Shown piece by piece: positions 54,515-63,879 of a DNA stretch of 64,000 nucleotides. How positions within the stretch are numbered: position 1 is the stretch's first letter; every line of letters starts with the position of its first letter. A program made the translations under genes and the position numbers. The DNA comes from Candidatus Omnitrophota bacterium. GTDB taxonomy: Bacteria; Hinthialibacterota; Hinthialibacteria; Hinthialibacterales; Hinthialibacteraceae. The notes under the pieces are model-generated. The model saw nothing but the letters and a program-made list of their open reading frames with translations. It had not been told where the DNA came from and made no database searches. The DNA is taken from positions 48,276 to 112,275 of the forward strand of contig JABLXU010000017.1 of the NCBI GenBank assembly GCA_013177805.1, given 5' to 3'.

Positions 54515-57500
54515 CTATTCGACGATCAACGAGACTCCCCCCGTTTCCGCGCGGGTTTCGGGCTTGTAGTAGAGATACGCGGCGCTGGTTCCACTGTCCA
54601 CCTTCACCGGCATATCGGCCTTCACCTGGAAGGCAAACTCGAATGGCTCACCACTGGTCAGCGATTCCAGGTAGAAAATGATCTTCCGCCCCGCCTGCTC
54701 GATCCGGCTCACGCCCTGGATTCCCCGCACCCGGTTGAGCGAATCGGCAAGGACCGAGAAACCTGTGGGCACCGAGACATCCACGATCGCCATGCTGGTC
54801 TTCTTCTCGATTCCCATGTAATTCACGGTCACCTGGACATCCACGATATCATCCACCTGGATGTGATCGGTGGAATACTTCACGGTCAGGAGCATATCCT
54901 GGCCCACCGGCTCCAGGAACACCGGAATGTTGAAGGCGTGCAGAATCTGGTACATCACGGTTCCCTTGCCGGACGACTTCAGGGTGATTTGATCCGCCGG
55001 GGCCAGTTCCAACGCCTGCAAGACATCGAAATTGGCTTCATTCAGGGTGAAGGTTTTAACGGATTGGCCATTGACAATCACCTCGACCCGCGCGTCCAAA
55101 TTGCGGCTCTGGGTGACGGCCGCCGCGGTCAGGGCTTTGAGGGCCACCACCGTGTCTTGGGTGGTACCGTAGCCGCCCAGGCTGTTGCGTTGCGCCGCCA
55201 GCCAACGGAGAGCGGATTGCGCCTCCACGCGGTTCTTGGCGGTCAGCGCCATCGCCGCGTACCCGGTGGTCTCGATCGGGTGCGGCTCCCAGTGCGTCCC
55301 GTTCCCGTCCACGATGGCCTGGCCGATCAGTTTCTCCAGGGCGGTATCGGCCGCGGGGCTGCCGGCTTTCATCAGTGTGTACGTGATCAACGACAGGACA
55401 TACGAATCCATCTTCTCCGCCGTGATCTGGCTCTCCAGGTACGACACCGCTTTTTGCACCACGGCCGGATCGGCATGGCCATATTCCAGCAAGGCCATGG
55501 TGACAAACGCGCTCAAGGCCAGGTTGCCGTTCTGCCCGCCCACCAACTCGGAGTGGATGACGAAGCCCACCGGCTCCCACGAACCGTCCGCCTTCTGCCG
55601 GTCCGTGATCCACTGGGCCGCATTGGCCAGCACCGTGTCGTCGATGGTCTGCACTTCGCGGGCGTTGCTGAAAGTGGACAGGACAAACGCCGTGAGCCAC
55701 AGGCTGCCGCTTTCGTCCTGCTGCCCGAAGGCGGAAAACGAACCGTCATCCCGCTGGAACGTCAGCTCGCGCTGGTAGCCGGTCATGATGAAGAACTCGG
55801 CCTTGGCGCGCAATTCGGGAATGCTCTGGCCGGTGGCTTTGAGGTAACGCAGGATTTCGATATCCGGCGCGAGGAAGATCATATTCTGCTCGCCGCAGCC
55901 ATAGGGCATGCCCAGCAAGTCGCCGAGGCCATCAAGCGCCTGGCCGAGCAGGCTGGCGGTCACCGCCACGCGCAGCTTTTCCGAATCGGGCACCACGATC
56001 TCCTCAAACGGAATATCCTCGGGCAGGCGGATCAACGGATTGGGCATACTCAGATCGATCGTCACCTCGGCCGCGTCCACCAGCGAGCCATTATGCACAA
56101 TCTCCCGCCGCAACCCTTCCGGCTCAACCCGCAGATCCTTGCGCAACGCGTCGGCCCGGTTGGCGGATTGCGCGATCAACGACACCGGCAGCAGACCCAC
56201 AGTCGTTGGTTTCAGCGTGAATACGGCGGAACGCCCGCTGTGGCCCGGCACCTGGATGATCTGCTCCGCGTCGCCCGTCAGTCCCAGGCTCTCGGGATCC
56301 TCCAGCGTGATCCGGATGGATTGTTCGCTGTCCGTATAGTTGAAGACCCGCACGCGCATCGGAAACTCATCCCCCCGGATCACCGAATACGGCAAGTCCG
56401 GCTCCACGAAAAAGTCTTGAAATACCCGGAGTGACCCTTCCGTAATGCCCACGCCCTTGGGCGACGTGGAAAGCGCGTGCAACTTCCACGTGGTGATGCT
56501 GTCGGGCGCGGTCAGGTTCAACACGGCGGAACCCTGCTCATCGGTCAACAGTTCCGGACTCCAAAGCCACGTCTCGGGGAAGAAAGTCCGCACGCGCGAC
56601 GGCTCTTGATACGCCGTTTGACCTTCCGCCCCCCCGGCGGTGGCATCGAAATCGGCTACCGGACCGAGCATTTCCGGCGGCAGGTTCTTCCGAATCCCGG
56701 GAATCCCCCACAAGCTCCAGGGATCCATCGGCTGCGCCTTGGGTACCGACAGGCCCTCCGTGGTTAGAATCTGCAGGTTGTTGTCGTTCAGGATATCCGC
56801 GCTGCCCTTCCCGGCGGAAATCGTCCGGTACCCGATCGGACCTTGGTTCGGATCTTGATGAATCTCGATCTGCGGCTCCATGAATATGCGCTCCAACTCC
56901 GCGAAGACGTTGCGCAGGTTGAGGCGCCCCTTCACCAGCGCGAAGACCGATTCATCCACCAGCGCCAGGCCGACCATGGATTGCCCCTCGCTTTGCACGG
57001 AGAGGGTCACGGGATCGCCCGGTTTCACCTCTTCCGCGCTGAAGGTGGCGTTCAAACGGGTGGTGGAGGTCATCTCTACGTCAAACGGCAACACATCCGC
57101 CGAAACTTCGTTATTGGGCTGGATCATATACGCCACCAGACGCGCCGACGGGCTCATCCCCGGAGTGACCGGAAAACGGATCTCGTTGCCCTCCGCGGTA
57201 TTGGAAAACAAGGTGCGCCCGCTGGCATACACATCGTAGAACACCGTGCCGGACGTGGTGGCCAACACCCGGAACACCGCCTCGTCGCCGGGCTTGAGCA
57301 CGCCTTCGTTCATCTGACGGAGATGAATGTAATACGAGCCGGGCGAATAGGCGGCGGACAGCATTTGGGAGATTTCCTGCGTATTGTCATCCAGCTTCGC
57401 CCGGAGCGTGATAAAGGCGATCAGGGCTTTCGCGGGGACCTTGTAATTGAACACCGCCAGGCCGTTTTGCGTATCGACGCTCTGATCGATTTTGCCCAAA

Positions 57501-59647
57501 TCCGCCCCGTTCTCGCCCACGAAATTGATTTCTACCTGCACCGGCAACGACAAGGGACCTCCGCCCGGGGTTTCGGAAATGATCAAAATGTCTTGATCGA
57601 GACCTGGCTTGATCACCTCCGACTCGGGGATCATCTTCAACGTGACACCGGCCTTGGCGATCCGGGCGATCGCGTCTGTGGATTCCTGATGCCCGGTCTC
57701 ATCCGTGACGGTTACCTTGAGCTGCAGGGTCCCATCGCCCTCGGCCCCCGTGGTCCCCGCGGTGTATACCACCGGCGGCAGATCGAATTCAAATCGCCCG
57801 TCGGTAAGCGTGCCGGATTGTGTGGCGTATTTGTCCCACGTCCCGACATAGCGCAACGCCTCGATTTCCACACTCCCCTTTACCACCTGGCCGAAGAAAT
57901 AACGGCAATCCACGCTCCCCCGGATCCGCTCGCTGACCAGGAACCAATCCTTGGACAGATTGAGATTCACTTCGAACGAGGGCAGAACATATTTATCCAC
58001 CTCGATATCCAACTCGGTTTTGGAATCGTCTCCGGTCTGGGCGGTGATCTTCCACGTCCCGAAGTTAAGTTCATTAGCCAGCGGCAACTCGAATGAGGCA
58101 ACCCCGAACGCGTTGGCCTTCAAAACTTGTTTGTGGATTTTAATCCCCTTGGCGTCGGAGATGGACACCTCTATCTCCCCTTCCAACGGTTGCAAGGAGT
58201 TATTCAAAAAGATCACGCGGCCCTGGATCTTCTGGCCTGGCTTGTAAATCGGCTTGTCGGTCTCGATGATCAACAACCCCGCGTTCTTCACGCTCGCCTG
58301 CCCCTTCAGGATCGTTTCCCCTCCACTCTCCAAGGCCACACTCCAGATCCCCTCACTCAGCGGGGGGATGGTCATGGTGTGCGAGGAAAATCCTTTCGTG
58401 TTGGTCACGCCCCGGGCCAGCGTGATCTTTTGATCCGCGCTGCGTAACGTCACGGTGTAGGGCAGGCACACCGGATTATGGGATTCGAGATCCATCGCCG
58501 TGAGGGAAAACGATCCCTGGCTGCCGCTGAACAGGTCCTTGGGCAAAATCATGGCCGCCGCCAGACTCTTGGGAATCTCGATGGTATCCACTGGTTCCAA
58601 CCCCTGGATGGATTGGAGGGAATACGCAGTGGCCCATAAGGTGTCTACCGCCAGTTCCGAAGCCACCGCGCCTCCCCCGTTCTGCGCGAACAAGTACAAC
58701 GTCTCCCCCTGCATCGGGAAATACCCGCCGATCCACACCGTCTTCGTGTCCGGGTAAACAGGAAGCGTCTCGTTATGTACAAATACTCCCGCGTTCCAGG
58801 GTCCGGTACTGAGCACCAGGGCCGTGGTTCCTTCTCCACCCGAAATCCGCCCGGTTTCCATACTGGCTACCAGAAGCGTCTCATCCTGAATAGTATCAGG
58901 CAGTTGAATTCGCAATCCCGCATTGGCGGCCGCTCCCTGCCCGGGAACCGCCAATTTCACGATGCCTTTTTCCACGTCATACCCCACGGTTCCCTGATCG
59001 CCATTGACATTGGTCAACAGCCGCGGATCGGGAGCATTGAAAGTCCCATCGGGAACCGAAACCAGGGGCCGCATATCGGCGGGTACGTAGGGATACAGCG
59101 AAAATCCATACAGAACGACCACGCCCGGCTCGGCCGCCCCGGCATCCAACGATACCTGCACGGCCGGCAAATACTGACCAGAAGGCGCGGCATAAATCAG
59201 ATGCAATTGCCGGACTGGCGGCAACCCCGGATCAGCCTCCACGGTCATGAGGGTGTAACCCAATTGATGATCCGGAACTCCGTCCGGGGCGTTGAGTCCC
59301 ACCACCGCCAGTTGTACGCGGCCAGACAAAATCCCGTACTCCAGGGTGATGACCTGCGGTTCGACGCCGGCCGCGACGGGATCTTTAACCGCCAGCAGGG
59401 TGGCCTCGCCCGGTTTCACCTCCACCCGGTAACCTTCGCTGAACGCGTTGTTGGTCAAAAAAAGACCGGACTCGGCGGCCGGAGCGGTGTAATTCATTAC
59501 CGGAATCGAGATAAATCCTTCATTTTGCAGGGCTTCTTGGTTAAATGGGTACGTAGCGAGAGGCTTCGCGCCCGCGGATAGAACCGATAAACAAAGCAAT
59601 ACGGCGGTAACCATCACCGTCATGGGGTGAGAACGATACCTAAACAT
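54515..59647 (-). CDS. secreted alpha-2-macroglobulin family protein
   Basis: 1710 residues with a signal peptide (about 1-28). The order of parts is that of alpha-2-macroglobulins: several beta-sandwich MG domains (to about 850), a bait-like region, then the thioester domain. The thioester motif P-Y-G-C-G-E-Q-N (near residue 1250) is intact, so the Cys and Gln can form the reactive bond used to trap proteases. Helical toroid repeats follow (about 1260-1540: N-G-N-L-A-L-S-A-F-V, G-Y-A-A-M-A-L-T), and a C-terminal receptor-binding-like domain ends the protein. GGAGG lies nine bases before the start. The usual partner PbpC is not adjacent; a TMTC-like gene precedes it. Confidence 0.93.
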   Translation of the reverse strand: MFRYRSHPMTVMVTAVLLCLSVLSAGAKPLATYPFNQEALQNEGFISIPVMNYTAPAAESGLFLTNNAFSEGYRVEVKPGEATLLAVKDPVAAGVEPQVITLEYGILSGRVQLAVVGLNAPDGVPDHQLGYTLMTVEADPGLPPVRQLHLIYAAPSGQYLPAVQVSLDAGAAEPGVVVLYGFSLYPYVPADMRPLVSVPDGTFNAPDPRLLTNVNGDQGTVGYDVEKGIVKLAVPGQGAAANAGLRIQLPDTIQDETLLVASMETGRISGGEGTTALVLSTGPWNAGVFVHNETLPVYPDTKTVWIGGYFPMQGETLYLFAQNGGGAVASELAVDTLWATAYSLQSIQGLEPVDTIEIPKSLAAAMILPKDLFSGSQGSFSLTAMDLESHNPVCLPYTVTLRSADQKITLARGVTNTKGFSSHTMTIPPLSEGIWSVALESGGETILKGQASVKNAGLLIIETDKPIYKPGQKIQGRVIFLNNSLQPLEGEIEVSISDAKGIKIHKQVLKANAFGVASFELPLANELNFGTWKITAQTGDDSKTELDIEVDKYVLPSFEVNLNLSKDWFLVSERIRGSVDCRYFFGQVVKGSVEIEALRYVGTWDKYATQSGTLTDGRFEFDLPPVVYTAGTTGAEGDGTLQLKVTVTDETGHQESTDAIARIAKAGVTLKMIPESEVIKPGLDQDILIISETPGGGPLSLPVQVEINFVGENGADLGKIDQSVDTQNGLAVFNYKVPAKALIAFITLRAKLDDNTQEISQMLSAAYSPGSYYIHLRQMNEGVLKPGDEAVFRVLATTSGTVFYDVYASGRTLFSNTAEGNEIRFPVTPGMSPSARLVAYMIQPNNEVSADVLPFDVEMTSTTRLNATFSAEEVKPGDPVTLSVQSEGQSMVGLALVDESVFALVKGRLNLRNVFAELERIFMEPQIEIHQDPNQGPIGYRTISAGKGSADILNDNNLQILTTEGLSVPKAQPMDPWSLWGIPGIRKNLPPEMLGPVADFDATAGGAEGQTAYQEPSRVRTFFPETWLWSPELLTDEQGSAVLNLTAPDSITTWKLHALSTSPKGVGITEGSLRVFQDFFVEPDLPYSVIRGDEFPMRVRVFNYTDSEQSIRITLEDPESLGLTGDAEQIIQVPGHSGRSAVFTLKPTTVGLLPVSLIAQSANRADALRKDLRVEPEGLRREIVHNGSLVDAAEVTIDLSMPNPLIRLPEDIPFEEIVVPDSEKLRVAVTASLLGQALDGLGDLLGMPYGCGEQNMIFLAPDIEILRYLKATGQSIPELRAKAEFFIMTGYQRELTFQRDDGSFSAFGQQDESGSLWLTAFVLSTFSNAREVQTIDDTVLANAAQWITDRQKADGSWEPVGFVIHSELVGGQNGNLALSAFVTMALLEYGHADPAVVQKAVSYLESQITAEKMDSYVLSLITYTLMKAGSPAADTALEKLIGQAIVDGNGTHWEPHPIETTGYAAMALTAKNRVEAQSALRWLAAQRNSLGGYGTTQDTVVALKALTAAAVTQSRNLDARVEVIVNGQSVKTFTLNEANFDVLQALELAPADQITLKSSGKGTVMYQILHAFNIPVFLEPVGQDMLLTVKYSTDHIQVDDIVDVQVTVNYMGIEKKTSMAIVDVSVPTGFSVLADSLNRVRGIQGVSRIEQAGRKIIFYLESLTSGEPFEFAFQVKADMPVKVDSGTSAAYLYYKPETRAETGGVSLIVE

Positions 59648-59745
59648 GAGAGTATCCCTCCGAGGGATTCATACCGGTTTTCCTGAATGGCCTTTTTTCT
59701 CGAACTAATATATCTCGATAACGGCCGCTTGGTTTCATTTTTTCT

Positions 59746-61689
59746 TCAAGAACCCGGCGGGACATTCTTCTTGACCTCCTCAATCTGAGAAACCAATTCC
59801 GGATTGGTTTCAACCGCCCGGCTCCAATATTCCTCCGCTAGCACGGCACTCCCATTCTGCCATTCCAACACCCCCAGATTAAATAAAGCCTCGCTGTAGC
59901 GGGGTTCGAGTTCCACAGCCTTCAAGAATTCCCGCCGGGCCGCCGCGGGATCATACTGCAATAGCAGCCCCTTCAGCAAATAAACCGGCGGATAACGCGG
60001 GGCCAGTCTTTCCGCGCGCGCCAAATGAAATCCGGCCAGGTCTTTATTCCCTTGGAGATAGTGGATATGCGCGATGTGGTAATGCGCCATCCCCTGCCAC
60101 CGTTCCGTGGTGCGTTTGCCGTACAAATGCTCCGCCGCCTGAGTAAAATACTTCAACGCCTCCTCCAGCCGGCCATCTTCTTCGAACAACAATCCCATAT
60201 TAAAAAGCGCGGTTCCATACGTCGGCAGTATTTCCAACGCCTTCCGGTAGCACTTCTCCGCCGCCTCCCGGTTGCCCTGCCGCTTTTCGGCGTTACCCCT
60301 GTTGAGCCAAACCTGCGGGTAATCCGCTTTTACCTCCAATGCTTGATTCCAAGCCGCGAACGCTTCCTCCAACCGATCCGCCTCCGCGTACGCGTTCCCC
60401 AAGGTGTAATGCGCCTTGGCATAATGGGGACGCGCCTCGACCGCCGATTGCCACAACGCGATCTCATCCCGCCAATCGAAACAACGGTCCAAGGTCCGGA
60501 ACGCGAACAGCGCCGCCACGATCCCCACTCCCGCCATGGGCCAGTGGGCGGAAAGTCCGCCATACCGCTGGAGGAAATGATCGCCCAGCGCCACCGCCAT
60601 CAAAACCAAACCCGCCCCGGGTATGTACAAATACCGGTCCGCTACCAGATACGACACCGGCGCCAAACCCGAAACCGGCACCCAGGCCAGCACAAACCAT
60701 ATCAAACCATACCCCACCGCCGGAGCGGTCCCCCGGGTCCGCCAGGCGGCCAGGGCCAAACCCAGGCCCGCAACCGCGCCCAGAATCCATCGGGGATCAA
60801 ACCACGTCACCACCGGCGGATACGCGTGTTCCACTGTCAAATCCACTGGAAACACGCACAGCCAGATGGATTGCCCAAACGTGGCGCCGGAAGTCAGAAG
60901 CGCCGATAACGGCGTGTATTCAATCTCCCGGGCGGCGGGATCGAAAAACGTGCCTTGCTCCTGCGCCCAATCCAGCCGCTCGATGATTTGATACGAATAC
61001 AACAAAATCGCCAACGTGATAAAGGCAGGAAAAACCAGCCGCTTGCCTATCTTTCCCCACGGGATCGATGGCTGCCGCGATCGAAAATACAGCCAAGCCG
61101 TGAGCGCCATGAGGAACGGCAACACGACCGCCACCTGCTTGGACAGCAAGGCCAACACCAAGGTGATCAGACTCCCGGCATACGCCAAGCGCGCCGCGGA
61201 GCTCGAAAGCGAAGGCTGGCATAGGGCGCAAACAAACAGCCGACAGGCACTGAGTTCAAAAAACAGGCAGATCAGTTCTTTCCTCCCGGAGATCCAGGCC
61301 ACCGATTCGGTGTTGATTGGATGCACGGCGAATAGCAAGGCCGCGGCATACCCGACGCTCCGTTTCACCCCCAGATACTGGAGAAAAAAATAAAGCAAAA
61401 AAACATTGGCCACGTGCCAGGCAAGATTCTGCAGGTGATACCCCAGCGGATTGAACCCCCACAGGGCATGGTCCAGCATATAGGTGAATTCCCGCAACGG
61501 GCGGTCCCAAGTCAGCAGGATTTCCAGCCACGGGATCTCTCCCCGCAACGCCGGATTTTCAACCACCGTGATGGCTTTGTCATCGTACACGAACTCGCCC
61601 GTCAACGCGGGCGCGTAGATCAGAACCGGCAATCCCAGCCAAAGCAGGCGGGGATCCTTCCAACGGGAATAAACAGAGATAGCGCTCAT
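59746..61689 (-). CDS. TMTC-like GT-C membrane protein with TPR repeats
   Basis: 647 residues. The N-terminal half has many hydrophobic helices and GT-C/TMTC signatures: F-V-Y-D-D-K-A-I-T in the first loop (catalytic-type aspartates), H-P-I-N-T-E-S-V-A-W-I-S-G-R-K, and A-D-R-Y-L-Y-I-P-G-A-G. The C-terminal half (about 405-630) is a run of TPR repeats (A-H-Y-T-L-G-N-A-Y-A-E-A-D-R-L-E-E-A, V-W-L-N-R-G-N-A-E). Human TMTC proteins O-mannosylate cadherins, so protein glycosylation of exported proteins is a reasonable hypothesis. It precedes the A2M gene by 98 bases; a functional link is possible but unproven. No clear ribosome binding site. Confidence 0.85.
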   Translation of the reverse strand: MSAISVYSRWKDPRLLWLGLPVLIYAPALTGEFVYDDKAITVVENPALRGEIPWLEILLTWDRPLREFTYMLDHALWGFNPLGYHLQNLAWHVANVFLLYFFLQYLGVKRSVGYAAALLFAVHPINTESVAWISGRKELICLFFELSACRLFVCALCQPSLSSSAARLAYAGSLITLVLALLSKQVAVVLPFLMALTAWLYFRSRQPSIPWGKIGKRLVFPAFITLAILLYSYQIIERLDWAQEQGTFFDPAAREIEYTPLSALLTSGATFGQSIWLCVFPVDLTVEHAYPPVVTWFDPRWILGAVAGLGLALAAWRTRGTAPAVGYGLIWFVLAWVPVSGLAPVSYLVADRYLYIPGAGLVLMAVALGDHFLQRYGGLSAHWPMAGVGIVAALFAFRTLDRCFDWRDEIALWQSAVEARPHYAKAHYTLGNAYAEADRLEEAFAAWNQALEVKADYPQVWLNRGNAEKRQGNREAAEKCYRKALEILPTYGTALFNMGLLFEEDGRLEEALKYFTQAAEHLYGKRTTERWQGMAHYHIAHIHYLQGNKDLAGFHLARAERLAPRYPPVYLLKGLLLQYDPAAARREFLKAVELEPRYSEALFNLGVLEWQNGSAVLAEEYWSRAVETNPELVSQIEEVKKNVPPGS

Positions 61690-62079
61690 GAAGCCGTTGA
61701 ATCAGTTTTTGTATAATAAATTTATTTTGATAATACAGTCTAATTGGAATTCCTCCGGCAAGGCATACTTTCAGCTCATCTGGCAAGTGCGTCCTTTTTT
61801 TAGATCCCCGGTTCGCGTCTCTTCGAAAAGACCAATGCAAACCACACCCTATATCCCCTGGCTCTCCATGAGAGGGCCCCAATCATTCCCTCTCCCTCTG
61901 GGAGAAGGCCAGAGTGAGGGTAATTTTACATAGGCAGATCTGGGCGTCCGCCCTTATCCCGGCGTGACTGGAATCGATTTTACCTCAGGAGGTACGCGCT
62001 TCCGGGATGATCCATGCTTTCCCCCGAACGGCAATCGGCAGCCCTTTCGGACCGACTGCATCACCCCCCGCGTGATCCC
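61690..62079. other. intergenic region with REP-like element
   Basis: 390 bases upstream of the TMTC-like gene. Bases 61690-61750 are AT-rich and probably hold its promoter, though boxes are not clear. The long family A element copy 2 follows. Nothing coding is supported. Confidence 0.65.
61800..61985. repeat. long REP-like element A, copy 2
   Basis: Matches 54024-54180 in ordered segments: AGATCCCCGGTTCG, CTTCGAAAA, AAACCACACCC, hairpin CCCTCTCCCTCTGGGAGA (from 61887) and the tail GGCGTCCGCCCTTATCCCGG. Confidence 0.8.
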
Positions 62080-63369
62080 TCACGGCATGGAAATATTACG
62101 TATCGGGCGAAGTTTCAGAAACGAGGCTGGCAGGCGGGATGTATCGGTTCCCGGGAGAATAGTCTCCCCGGACGATGCGGGGTCGGAATCACTCTGCGAA
62201 CCGCTTTCCGGATAGGCCCCGCTCTCAGGCAACAACCAATGGCGGTCCCGGGGATCGGCCGTGGCCTGTCCGGCACGGGGAATCGGATGCAACTCCTTCC
62301 CGGGGGACGTAGGAGCCGAAAGCGCTGAGGGGGATTCGGCGGGCGGGAGATCCATCCATGAACGGATCGTTTGTTGGTAATCCATCGAATCTTCCATGCG
62401 GCCGGACTTCCATGTTTCAAACTCCCGCAACCGGCTTTGGATAGATGCTTCCAAGTTTTGCCGCTGCGTCACCATCTCGGGAGTCAGATCCTGCGGCGTC
62501 CGCTTGAGCAAAGGCTTCAGCGCGGCGGCATCCTCCGCCAGGGCCTCGAGAAGCGCCTTGGGTTCCCGGTTGGCTCTCACCACCGCGTTGGCCTGCTTGA
62601 TCAAGGCGTTGAGGCGTTGGTTCTCTTCTTGAATTTGGACTTTTTGCTCCCGCGCCTGCCGCCGCTGATCCGTCCGCGCCTGCCGAAGCTCTTCCTCCCG
62701 GACCTTGTTGATCCGGTGGGCCGCTTGTTGGAGCGATTCGCCGATGGCATCGGCCAGTTTCAACAGCGCGGCGTGCTCGGCCTTCAGATACGAGGTATCT
62801 TCCCCCTGCCAGGGAACTTCCACCGTCATCCGGTTCCGATAAACCGCCTCGCCGAGATCCATTTCAAAAACCGCCGCGTTGATTCCTATGGAGAGACGCT
62901 TGCGCTCTTGGTCAAAAACCTGGTCGTACCGGGTCCGTTCCATCAACACGACTAGGTCGAATCCCAAGAACCGAACGGCTTCGAAAAACGAAACCGGATC
63001 GATCCGGCCATCCAGCTTCCACTGCTCCGTCAATAAAACCAAGGCGCTTTCAACCAGGCCCCGGCGGACGGGATCCTCGATTGACTCCAAGGTAATGACT
63101 TCCTGACACATAGACGAAAGAAACTCGGCCATTTTCTGATGCAGGCGGAAATCGAGAGCGCGGTTTTCCCGCTCCTGGGGCAACGTGTACAAAAAAATCC
63201 GCCAGCCACGGGACTTCCCCTGTCCAAAATCCCAAAACGTCACCTTTTCCACCTTGGGCTGGGTGCGTTTCCCCATGCGGGAGATCTCCCGCAACCAAGC
63301 GTCAGGATCGAGGCTGAATCCGCATGCGATCAACCAGAATAGGATAAGAGAACCAATCCGCCGGAGCAT
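62080..63369 (-). CDS. coiled-coil lipoprotein, unknown
   Basis: 429 residues, not recognised. The N-terminus ends in a lipobox L-I-A-C (Cys16), so it should be a lipoprotein. Residues 60-220 look like a mixed fold with repeated acidic/hydrophobic strands (L-G-F-D-L-V-V-L-M-E-R-T-R-Y). Residues 220-330 are strongly coiled-coil (R-E-E-E-L-R-Q-A-R-T-D-Q-R-R-Q-A-R-E). The C-terminal 100 residues are Ser/Pro-rich and low complexity. Two ATGs are adjacent; 63369 is chosen for the AGGAG spacing. It is flanked by repeats on both sides, and no other gene points to its job. Confidence 0.65.
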   Translation of the reverse strand: MLRRIGSLILFWLIACGFSLDPDAWLREISRMGKRTQPKVEKVTFWDFGQGKSRGWRIFLYTLPQERENRALDFRLHQKMAEFLSSMCQEVITLESIEDPVRRGLVESALVLLTEQWKLDGRIDPVSFFEAVRFLGFDLVVLMERTRYDQVFDQERKRLSIGINAAVFEMDLGEAVYRNRMTVEVPWQGEDTSYLKAEHAALLKLADAIGESLQQAAHRINKVREEELRQARTDQRRQAREQKVQIQEENQRLNALIKQANAVVRANREPKALLEALAEDAAALKPLLKRTPQDLTPEMVTQRQNLEASIQSRLREFETWKSGRMEDSMDYQQTIRSWMDLPPAESPSALSAPTSPGKELHPIPRAGQATADPRDRHWLLPESGAYPESGSQSDSDPASSGETILPGTDTSRLPASFLKLRPIRNISMP

Positions 63370-63630
63370 CATGCTCCTATTATCGGCAACCGCAAATAAA
63401 CTTGTACCCCATGATTTTTTCGTAACACTTTACCCGAATACACAACTTGCTCACTGCTATACTCGGGATTCGAATATTGATGGGAACACCAAACCACCCC
63501 CCTCCCCCCGAAAACTTCAACCCCCTCTCCCCTGGTAGACTTCTCCCCCCACTCCCTCTGGACAAGGGCCGGGGTGAAGAAAAAACCCTTCTTCCCGCGT
63601 CCACTTCTCGATTTTCGCATTCCTCCCCCC

Positions 63631-63840
63631 TTCTCCCCCAGCGCCCCTTTCAAGGGGCCGCCATACATCAGCCCAGGGTTTCAACCCTGGGCATAATTCA
63701 ACCCCGGGCACTTCACCCCTGGGCACTTCAACCTTACTTACAGGATTCCGCTGTCATGGATTGACGAAGGTTTCACCCCTGGGCGTTTCTCTGGGCACAA
63801 TTCACCCATGGGCGAATTCACTTCAGACGATACTCACCCC
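63631..63840. repeat. REP-like repeat family B, copy with extra units
   Basis: Starts with GCGCCCCTTTCAAGGGGCC and GCCCAGGGTTTCAACCCTGG, then several degenerate CCTGGGC-N-TTCA units, and ends in CAGACGATACTCACC (63824-63838). Confidence 0.85.
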
Positions 63841-63879
63841 TGCGCAACCTGACACAAAACCAACCACCCCCCTACCCCC

